DNA from: Planctomycetia bacterium
GTDB taxonomy: Bacteria > Planctomycetota > Planctomycetia > Gemmatales > Gemmataceae
Reading direction: 5' to 3'
Assembly (NCBI GenBank): GCA_025356615.1
Contig: JANXSH010000863.1
Span: 1-9,462, forward strand
Length of the DNA stretch: 9,462 bases
Each line of letters starts with the position of its first letter. Positions within the stretch are counted from its first letter, which is position 1. Shown here one piece after another: positions 1-5,747 of this stretch. The notes under the pieces were generated by a model that was given only the letters and a program-made list of their open reading frames with translations, ran no database searches and was not told where the DNA came from. Both the position numbers and the translations under genes were made by a program.

Positions 1-2
1 CG

Positions 3-1448
3 ACGGCCAAGCCGATCCTGGAGTACGACGGGACGCTGACCCCGCTGCTGACATCTCTGCTGACGGGCTCGTATACGCTGGTCCGGGCCGGGGTCAGTAC
101 AAGCGTTTTCTACAAAGCAGCCCAACCGATACCGGTCCCAACGGCGAAGATCGGAGCCATCGGCGACAGTCTGACGGCGGGCATGGCCTATGGGGTACTC
201 ATGTCTGAGTACCAGTTGACCAGCTATGTCGGCCAGTTCGCGAAGCAGATGGGCGTCAAGTTCAATGCGCCGCTCATGGCAGGGCAACTCCTTCCTCTGG
301 GTTGGAAATGGAATGGTCTTGGTGCCGTCCTTGCTAACGTCAATTTGGTCGCGAATGCTACGCCTAACGTCAAATTCAACGTCTTCCCGAAGCCCGTGCC
401 AGGTTTGGGTTCCCGGGGGAACCCAAGCAACATCGACATTCAGAACTTTGCCGTGCCGACCTACACGATCAGTCAACTGATCAACGATACTGGCGTCTCG
501 AGCAATGCCGACTCCGTCTTTGGGCCAGCCATACTCCTGGGGAAGGGGACGCAGGCAACGCAGCTACGTCTTTCCCAGAGCCCGACTATGGTCATGGCCT
601 TCATCGGCAACAACGACCTGCTCCAGTCCTTCACGACGGACTCGACGACGGGGGCCAGGCCGACCATCCCTTCCTCAACGAGCTTCAATAACTCCTTGAA
701 AACCATGTTGGACCAGTTGACCCCCCAACAGACCCCCGCGCTGAAAGCGAGCAACCCTAAAGGCATCGTGCTGGGCACTATCCCAGACGTGACCCAGTCC
801 CCACTTCTTCTGGACGTGGGCACGACGATGCCCAAGCTCCCATTCGCCCTGACGTTCAAGGGAGTGGACATCACCGACATGCTGACCCGCACGACGCTCT
901 CGGGGCCGGGCCTTGCGAAGGGCTCCAAGGTCTCCTTGTTCACCGTCCTCGCCTGCCGTGGGGACGATATTGTCAAAGCCGCCAAGGATCCGGCCAAGCC
1001 GACACTCTCGGTGACTATCACTCCAACAATGGCGCTCAGCCCAGGGACATTGGCGACAATCCAGAACACGGCTGCGGAGTACAACCAGGCCATCCAGGCA
1101 TACACGGTGTTCGGCGGCGTCAAGATCCAGACGTTCGACATCGCCGCAGAGTTCGCTCGTCTGCGGACATCGGCTCCCACCAGAGCCAAAATCAGCCTGA
1201 CCGTGACGAACACGAAGGGCATAACCACCACCGTCGTCCTGGATAACACATTCGGCGGAGGTGCTCTGACCTCCGACGGCATGCACCCGACCAAGACGGG
1301 GCAAGCGGTGCTTGCCCTCGCGCTACAGAAAACGCTGGGCACGCAAGATTTCGGAGGTTTCACGGCGAGGGAACTGGCAAGCGCAAAGCCCATCGACCCG
1401 GCGTCCGTTCTCACGAAGGAAGTCTTCAACGTCAAATACCCCGGTTGA
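3..1448 (+). CDS. SGNH/GDSL-family hydrolase (5' end outside window)
   Basis: Probable esterase or lipase of the SGNH hydrolase superfamily; the substrate cannot be read from the sequence. The frame is open from nt 3, so 481 residues are visible and the true start lies upstream. The Met at nt 183 lies beyond the catalytic Ser and cannot be the start. Block I is IGAIGDSLTAG with nucleophile Ser at 168-170. Block III is FIGNND (606-617), giving the GxND oxyanion residues. Block V is DGMHPT, with catalytic Asp at 1275-1277 and His at 1284-1286. The catalytic residues of the family are therefore intact. A segment VLGTIPDVTQSPLL follows block III, as in many lipase-like members. The signal peptide, if any, is not visible. 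The stop lies 12 bp before the next gene and overlaps its ribosome binding site, suggesting co-transcription. A truncated paralogue lies at 3626-4033. The fold call is firm; the function is open. Confidence 0.9.
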   Translation, partial: TAKPILEYDGTLTPLLTSLLTGSYTLVRAGVSTSVFYKAAQPIPVPTAKIGAIGDSLTAGMAYGVLMSEYQLTSYVGQFAKQMGVKFNAPLMAGQLLPLGWKWNGLGAVLANVNLVANATPNVKFNVFPKPVPGLGSRGNPSNIDIQNFAVPTYTISQLINDTGVSSNADSVFGPAILLGKGTQATQLRLSQSPTMVMAFIGNNDLLQSFTTDSTTGARPTIPSSTSFNNSLKTMLDQLTPQQTPALKASNPKGIVLGTIPDVTQSPLLLDVGTTMPKLPFALTFKGVDITDMLTRTTLSGPGLAKGSKVSLFTVLACRGDDIVKAAKDPAKPTLSVTITPTMALSPGTLATIQNTAAEYNQAIQAYTVFGGVKIQTFDIAAEFARLRTSAPTRAKISLTVTNTKGITTTVVLDNTFGGGALTSDGMHPTKTGQAVLALALQKTLGTQDFGGFTARELASAKPIDPASVLTKEVFNVKYPG

Positions 1449-1460
1449 GGAACCTCCGCC

Positions 1461-3059
1461 ATGCGTCGGGTCACATTGGTCCTGGTTCTCATGGCGGCGG
1501 CCCTGGCCTGCGTTCCTGCTGTCGCGCCCTCCGCAGCACCGCCCACCTCGCCTGCGGATCGCTCCCTGCGGTGGGTTCGGATCCCGCATAACACTCGCGC
1601 GGATAGAGATGGCGGCATCTGCGGCTTGAGGTTCTCCCCGGACGGCTCGTTGCTGGCCGTGTCGTGTCGGGACCGGCAAATCCGCCTTCTTACAACGCGA
1701 AACTGGACTGTTATTCGCTCCATCGGTTCGCCGACCATCGCTGGTTCCCTCGCCTTCTCCCCCGACGGTCGGCTACTCGCGTCGGAGGACAGCAACGGCC
1801 ATGTCAACTTGATCCGCTTGTGGGATGTCCAGACGGGCAAAGCGGTTCGCGTTCTCAAAGGCCACACGAGCTTGATCTACTCGTTCACCTTCACGCCCGA
1901 TGGTTTATCGCTGCTCTCTTGTGGATCTGAAGCCCAGGTACTACGCTGGACCCTAGCGACCGGCAAATACGAGGTCGTGCGTGCCGCGCCGGGCAGAGCC
2001 GAGCCCGTCGCGGCGATCTTATCGGGCCCTGGCCGCGTCACGGTCCTCGATCGTGACGGGGTGATCGAAACGTTCGCAACCGGGAATTCCAAGCGGCCGG
2101 TAGAGCGCCGTTGGTTGAGGTGGGCTTCCGTGGACGATGGAATGCCCAGCCAGGGGAGCTTCAAGATGGGCCAGTTCACTCCAGGAGGGCGCGGGGCCGT
2201 CGTCCAGTTCTTCGATGTCGTCGCCCTGGGCTATCCCGCCGGGGTGGACGACGAGCCGGCCTGGCTCGCCTTGCGCGAGTATAAGGGCAAGGTCGTCCTG
2301 GAGACAGTCGATCGAATCGGCCTGTCATCCACGGGCCGGCTGACCTATTTTTCCACCGATCGGGGAAATCTGCACCTGGTCGAAACAGCCACCGGCCAGC
2401 ACCTCGCTAAGGTCAAGGTAATCATCGACAAGAGCTTCTGGGCGCTGGCCTCCAGCCCGTGTGGCCGTTATGCTGCTGTCGGCGAAGAGGGGTCCGAGGT
2501 CGTCATCTGGGACACGGAGGTCGCGTTCGGCCCGTTGCCCGTAGTCGATGCCTCGAAGCAGCGCGACCTGCGCTGGGCGGAACTGACCTCCGACGACGCA
2601 CTCCTCGCCTACCGCGCGTTGGCGGCCCTCTCGCACGCCCCTGAAGCCGACGCGCTTGCTCTGAACAGGTTGCGGCCATCCGATGCCAACGCGGCCCGTG
2701 TCGCCGGACTCCTCCGCGACCTCGATTCCGACACCTACACAACGCGCGAAGCGGCCAGGCGCTCTTTGGAGGTACTCGGGCAAGCCGCCGGCCCCTTTCT
2801 GCGAAAGGCTCTCGCCGCGAAGCCATCGGTCGAGGTCAAGGCGCGGCTGACCGAACTCGTGCGCCGTCTGGACGGCCCCAAGGCATGGGGCCGAGATGGC
2901 CGTGCCCTCGACTTGCTAGAACGACGTGGGACGAAAGAGGCGTGCCGTGTGTTAGAAGCCATCGCCAAAGACGATCCGGGCGGGTGGTTCGCGGTCGAAG
3001 CCCGCGAGGCGCTCGGACGCCTCACGGGTCGTGGGCTGTACAAACCCAAGAAGGATTGA
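1461..3059 (+). CDS. Exported WD40-repeat protein with C-terminal helical (HEAT-like) region
   Basis: A 532-residue probable scaffold protein with no enzymatic motif. Residues 1-20 or so form a signal peptide (MRR then a Leu/Val/Ala core). Cys17 in 'ALAC' is a weak lipobox, so a lipoprotein is possible. WD40-like blades follow: 'LRFSPDGSLLAVS' (about 55-85), 'LAFSPDGRLLAS...IRLWDVQTGK' (about 95-130), 'FTFTPDGLSLLS' (about 140-170), and near residue 340 'SSPCGRYAAVG...VVIWD'. The middle blades are degenerate. From about 370 to 525 the protein turns alpha-helical, with the pattern 'LLRDLDSDTYTTREAARRSL' and 'WFAVEAREALGRL', typical of HEAT-like tails on planctomycete WD40 proteins. The ATG at 1461 is preceded by GAGG at 1447-1450, overlapping the stop of the hydrolase gene. 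It probably mediates protein-protein contacts in the envelope, perhaps with its operon partners; that link is inference. Confidence 0.87.
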   Translation: MRRVTLVLVLMAAALACVPAVAPSAAPPTSPADRSLRWVRIPHNTRADRDGGICGLRFSPDGSLLAVSCRDRQIRLLTTRNWTVIRSIGSPTIAGSLAFSPDGRLLASEDSNGHVNLIRLWDVQTGKAVRVLKGHTSLIYSFTFTPDGLSLLSCGSEAQVLRWTLATGKYEVVRAAPGRAEPVAAILSGPGRVTVLDRDGVIETFATGNSKRPVERRWLRWASVDDGMPSQGSFKMGQFTPGGRGAVVQFFDVVALGYPAGVDDEPAWLALREYKGKVVLETVDRIGLSSTGRLTYFSTDRGNLHLVETATGQHLAKVKVIIDKSFWALASSPCGRYAAVGEEGSEVVIWDTEVAFGPLPVVDASKQRDLRWAELTSDDALLAYRALAALSHAPEADALALNRLRPSDANAARVAGLLRDLDSDTYTTREAARRSLEVLGQAAGPFLRKALAAKPSVEVKARLTELVRRLDGPKAWGRDGRALDLLERRGTKEACRVLEAIAKDDPGGWFAVEAREALGRLTGRGLYKPKKD

Positions 3060-3061
3060 AG

Positions 3062-3292
3062 ATGTCCACCAAACCCGCCCCCATCGGCCCCAGCGATGAG
3101 CCACGCCCCGATCCTCCGATCGTCGCTGCGGGCGTGCCGACGCCACAGGCGAACCGGGAAGTTCGCCGACGGCGCGGGAGAGTGACTCTCGTCCCCGAGG
3201 GCTTGTTCGACTACCCGCCGATAGCGGAATATTTCGGGCCGGACTCGTTCTCCTACGAAACGCCGGAGAAGGGCAAGTCGCATCCCCGGTGA
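3062..3292 (+). CDS. 76-residue protein with cadherin-like/VCBS-type motif
   Basis: The start at 3062 has AAGGA at 3051-3055, six bases upstream, and lies two bases after the stop of the WD40 gene, so translational coupling is likely. The N-terminal half is Pro- and Arg-rich (ending 'REVRRRRG') with no signal peptide. The C-terminal half reads 'GRVTLVPEGLFDYPP' then 'YFGPDSFSYE'. This follows the end of bacterial cadherin-like (Big_9/Cadherin_5/VCBS) repeats, whose usual pattern is G-T-V-T-L-x-x-D-G-x-F-x-Y-x-P ... F-x-G-x-D-S-F-x-Y. Only about 30 residues of the roughly 90-residue domain are present, so it may be a remnant or a small adaptor. The family match is made by eye from memory. It could instead be an uncharacterised planctomycete small protein. 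Confidence 0.6.
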   Translation: MSTKPAPIGPSDEPRPDPPIVAAGVPTPQANREVRRRRGRVTLVPEGLFDYPPIAEYFGPDSFSYETPEKGKSHPR

Positions 3293-3470
3293 TGGACCGC
3301 GCCACGCCCTGCATTTTCAGCCCGAGGAAGCACGATCACGCCCTACCCCCGTCCGGGCCGCCGAACGCCCCAGAAGCCTCCCGCCTTTCACCTTTACTCT
3401 CTCCCCTTTCCGCGTATCCCTCTCTTATCGCTCCGTAATCCACTCCTCCGAGAGAGATCGGCGACCCTGG

Positions 3471-3635
3471 ATGGCGCTTGCCCTAACCCTGGCGGCCCAA
3501 TCACCGCTCTTCGCGCAGGCGAAGGTCGAGCCGGCGGAGGGCTACGCCGCGACCGCCAAGGCGCTCGACGCCTTCGTCCGCGAGCAGGTGGAGGACAAGC
3601 GCCTCCCCGCCCTGTCGATCGCGCTGGGACGCTGA
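3471..3635 (+). pseudogene. N-terminal fragment of a secreted serine hydrolase (beta-lactamase-like)
   Basis: The reading frame starts with MALALTLAAQSPLFAQ, a signal peptide ending in a plausible cleavage site after 'FAQ'. It continues 'AKALDAFVREQVEDKRLPAL' and 'SIAL'. That string is typical of the mature N-terminus of class C beta-lactamase-like/penicillin-binding serine hydrolases, where 'LPALSIALVD' precedes the first beta strands. Homology stops after about residue 52 and the frame ends at TGA 3633-3635. The catalytic SxxK and YxN motifs of the family are absent. From nt 3626 the DNA matches a different gene, an SGNH hydrolase in another frame, so this is a truncated gene joined to foreign sequence. 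The signal peptide has no basic n-region from this ATG, so the original start may have been slightly upstream. The family call rests on a short stretch. Confidence 0.55.
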
Positions 3636-4033
3636 CACCGTCGCTGAGTTCGCTACTGAACGCCTACACGCTGATCCAGGCCGGGGTGATGACGAGTCTC
3701 GTCTACAGGGCGGCACCACCCGTAGCAGTCCCCACCGCGAAACTCGGGGCAATCGGGGACAGCCTGACGGCTGGCATGGCATACGCCATGCTGTCGGGAC
3801 CGCAGCAGGATCAAGGCTACGTCAGCCAATTCGCGCAACAACTCGGTGTTACCTTCTGGCTACCTCGGATGGTCCCCCCTCTACTTCCGTTTGCTGCCGG
3901 AAGAGTTGTCGCGAGTGCCACTCTTCCTGCGGTTGGAAGGCTGTCCTTCAATATTCTGCCGCCGCAGCGAGGCACGGTCCAAGGGGGGCGCGCTGGGCAG
4001 ATCCCCGTCTCGAACGCAAAGGTACAAAACTAC
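3626..4033 (+). pseudogene. Second SGNH/GDSL hydrolase, fragment truncated at both ends
   Basis: The frame from 3626 reads 'GTLTPSLSSLLNAYTLIQAG', then 'VPTAKLGAIGDSLTAGMAYA' and 'YVSQFAQQLGVTF', ending 'SNAKVQNY'. It aligns almost throughout with nt 30-449 of the hydrolase at the left of the window ('GTLTPLLTSLLTGSYTLVRAG', 'KIGAIGDSLTAGMAYG', 'YVGQFAKQMGVKF', 'IDIQNF'). The GDSL nucleophile block is intact, but the GxND and DxxH blocks are missing because an insertion sequence follows at 4034. At the 5' side the homology starts exactly where the serine hydrolase fragment ends. The frame reads on into the element as far as TGA 4145-4147, giving a chimeric tail 'ETVARKWSS...'. An active enzyme is impossible without the Asp/His block. 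Paralogy with the first gene is clear; the age of the duplication is unknown. Confidence 0.85.
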
Positions 4034-4071
4034 GAGACTGTAGCAAGGAAGTGGAGTAGTTCCAAGGTAGT
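4034..4071 (+). repeat. Left terminal inverted repeat of the insertion sequence
   Basis: Read inward it is GAGACTGTAGCAAGG, then A, AGTGGAGT, AG, TTCC, AA, GGTAGT. It matches the reverse complement of 5508-5543 except for one A/G change, two mismatched bases (AG against CA) and two extra A residues. Confidence 0.85.
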
Positions 4072-4121
4072 GGCAGGGGTTTTGCGCTGTTATGTGGTGC
4101 CCCGATGCGGAGAACCGAGCC

Positions 4122-5520
4122 ATGTCACCTGGTCGCTACACACCTGACCCGACGGAGGGGATTACGCGTGTGGAAGACCTGCCACCGCCCCGCCTGCAAT
4201 ACCGCTCGCGCGACTATCGCCGCAGACGTTGCCCCTGGTGCGTCCGGGCGTCTTATCGCCACCATATCGGCTGCCGCAAACTCCATGATCTCAGCGACTT
4301 GCAGAGCGAGCGTCCTCTCGACTTGGTGGCCATTTACTCCAAGCACCGTTGCCTGTCTTGCGGTCGAACTTTCTCTGCCGATCTCCCCAACCTGGCCCCA
4401 CCCGGCAGTCACTACACCAACCGGGTCATCGATCTGGCTGTGCGTGTGGTGGTCGAGGACGGACTGCCCTACCGCACAGCCAGTTGGCACCTCTGACGCG
4501 ACCACAGAGTCTTCGTGCCCTACGCCACCATCCAGAACTGGGTGGAGGTGGCGGGGAAAAAAAGCGGACTTGCGGGCTGAGACCGACTACCTGGATTGGG
4601 CTCTGGCTGACTTCTCCGGCTATCTGGTCCTTGATGAGATGTACGACGGCCCCTTCTGCGTTCTGTCGGCTGTGGATGGTCCCAACCAGCGCCGCTTGCT
4701 GTACGAGGTGTTGAAACACGACCCGACCCACGAAGACGTCCGCCGTTTCCTGCGTCGGCTCAAGGAAGCCATTGGCGTCCGCAGTGGCCCGGTGCGCGGC
4801 GTGACCACGGATGGCTCGGCGCTGTACCCCGAGCCCCTGGCCGAGGTGTTCTCTGATGTCCCGCACCAGATCTGTGAGTTCCATATCCTCGAGGAACTGA
4901 TCAAGGTGGTGCTCCGGGTTGCCGCCCAGCTGCGCAAGCGAATGGCGGAACAAACGCCGAAATTGCCTCGAGGCCGGCCGCCAAGTGACCCTGAGTCCCA
5001 GCGCAAACCCCGCCAGGCCAAGAGGATCGAGCGACGAGCGGCGGAACTGTTCAAGCACCGGCATCTGTTCGTCCGCCATCACCTCAGCCCCGCTCAACGC
5101 AGGCAGTCGCAGCACCTGTGCCGAGGCCAACGGCAGTTGCGGGCGGTGCGTCAGATCATGGATGAGGTGTATCGCTCATTCGACCGCCGCTGCCGCACGG
5201 ACACGGCTTTGGCGAAGTTGGCCCAGTTACGGCAGAAGGTGATCCGCTACCGTAGCCTGGGGCGGAGCCTGGACAAGCTGAAGTCGCCCAACCTGGAGAA
5301 GGCGCTGACGTTCTTGGATGACGAGTTACTGGGGGCGACCTCCAACGCCGTGGAACGCAGCAACCGCCGAGTGCGGAAGATGCAGAAAACGGTGTACCGG
5401 GTACGAACCAGGGAGGCTCTGCGCGGGCGACTGGCCTTGGATCTGCAACGGGACGAGCATTCGGCAGGTCGCCAGGCAACCACAGACAGCCTTCACGAGG
5501 CCCGAGGACTACCGGAATGA
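4122..5520 (+). pseudogene. Transposase with N-terminal zinc ribbon (ISL3-like), broken by a stop and a frameshift
   Basis: The ATG at 4122 has GGAG nine bases upstream. Residues 37-40 (CPWC) and 77-81 (CLSCG) form a zinc ribbon like that of ISL3-type transposases. A helix-turn-helix-like region follows ('VVVEDGLPYRTASWHL'). The frame hits TGA at 4494-4496, then continues in the same frame as 'RDHRVFVPYATIQNWVEVAG'. At an A7 run (4557-4563) the homologous frame changes by +1 and reads 'KKADLRAETDYLDWALADF'. Likely catalytic residues are Asp 4633 (YLVLDEMY), Asp 4810 (TTDGSALY) with the following C-x2-H (QICEFH, 4873-4884), and Glu 5353 (SNAVERSNRR). This is the DDE order with the C/DxxH motif of the MULE/IS256/ISL3 group. 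The natural stop lies inside the right inverted repeat. Two independent lesions make a functional product unlikely. The exact IS family is uncertain. Confidence 0.8.
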
Positions 5521-5543
5521 CTCCACTCCCTTGCTACAGTCTC
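5508..5543 (-). repeat. Right terminal inverted repeat of the insertion sequence
   Basis: On the minus strand, read inward, it is GAGACTGTAGCAAGG, G, AGTGGAGT, CA, TTCC, GGTAGT. This is the partner of 4034-4071. The transposase stop codon (5518-5520) lies inside it. Confidence 0.85.
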
Positions 5544-5726
5544 GAAATAGACGACGAATCGGCTCCCGTCGCGATCCGCGCGAAAGGCGCGGTCGGCGAG
5601 GCGTTCGGTGGTCTGGACGGTGTCGCCGATCGGTTCCCAGTTATCGACGGGGATGCCGCCCAGCCGAGACAGTCCCGCCCCAGAAGACCGCGCGGCGATC
5701 TTGAACCCGCCGTCGAAGTCCGCCAT
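5544..5726 (-). pseudogene. N-terminal fragment of a planctomycete MADFDGG-type protein (possibly Rpn/PD-(D/E)XK-like)
   Basis: The minus-strand start at 5726 has a strong ribosome binding site. It is followed by 'MADFDGGFKIAARSSG', 'DNWEPIGDTVQTTERLADRA' and 'SRFVVYFE'. I recall similar N-termini in multicopy planctomycete proteins of about 150-300 residues, sometimes annotated as Rpn-type nuclease or DUF4351-like. That assignment is from memory and is tentative. After 60-61 codons the frame enters the insertion sequence and would end with a foreign tail 'TVAREWSHSGSPRAS' (stop near 5493). The remainder of the gene is not found to the left of the element. The gene starts 21 bp after the stop of the kinase gene on the same strand, so it was probably the downstream member of that transcription unit. 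Confidence 0.6.
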
Positions 5727-5734
5727 GTCGTTTT

Positions 5735-5739
5735 CCTCC
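5735..5739 (-). promoter_or_regulatory. Ribosome binding site of the truncated MADFDGG gene
   Basis: On the minus strand this reads GGAGG, eight bases before the ATG at 5726-5724. It is near-consensus, supporting a genuine start for the truncated gene. Confidence 0.7.
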
Positions 5740-5747
5740 GGCTCCCC

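Larger units (their letters stand above)
4034..5543 (+). mobile_element. Insertion sequence (ISL3-like), about 1.5 kb, degenerate
   Basis: The element is bounded by imperfect inverted repeats that begin GAGACTGTAGCAAGG at both ends and encloses a single broken transposase gene. The base just outside each end (C at 4033, G at 5544) also pairs, so the ends may lie one base further out. No direct duplication of 3-10 bp is visible across the ends. The left flank is an SGNH hydrolase gene and the right flank an unrelated minus-strand gene, so the present location arose by rearrangement, not by a single clean insertion. The family is inferred from the transposase. Confidence 0.8.

Noticed and set aside
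183..185. ATG at 183 as the start of the first hydrolase.
   Set aside because: The catalytic Ser is encoded at 168-170, upstream of this ATG, and the frame with conserved sequence is open to the window edge.
473..1867. Long minus-strand open frame of 464 codons opposite the SGNH and WD40 genes.
   Set aside because: It spans two well-supported plus-strand genes, has no recognisable motif and is rich in Arg/Ser/Pro, as expected for the antisense of GC-rich coding DNA.
3293..3470. Possible terminator or promoter between the small protein gene and the serine hydrolase fragment.
   Set aside because: The stretch is pyrimidine-rich on the plus strand, but I see no stable stem followed by a T run and no convincing -35/-10 pair. 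The CTCTCT...AGAGAG pair has too long a loop.
4105..4493. Upstream part of the frame-1 open frame as an alternative transposase N-terminus.
   Set aside because: The zinc ribbon (CPWC...CLSCG) and the better ribosome binding site belong to the other frame. The frame-1 translation before about 4555 is motif-free.
4557..4563. A7 tract as a programmed slippage site giving a functional transposase.
   Set aside because: Slippage is possible in principle, but the in-frame TGA at 4494 upstream would still end translation, so decay is the simpler reading.
4024..5552. Target site duplication around the insertion sequence.
   Set aside because: Flanks AAAACTAC on the left and GAAATAGA on the right do not match in any register I tried.
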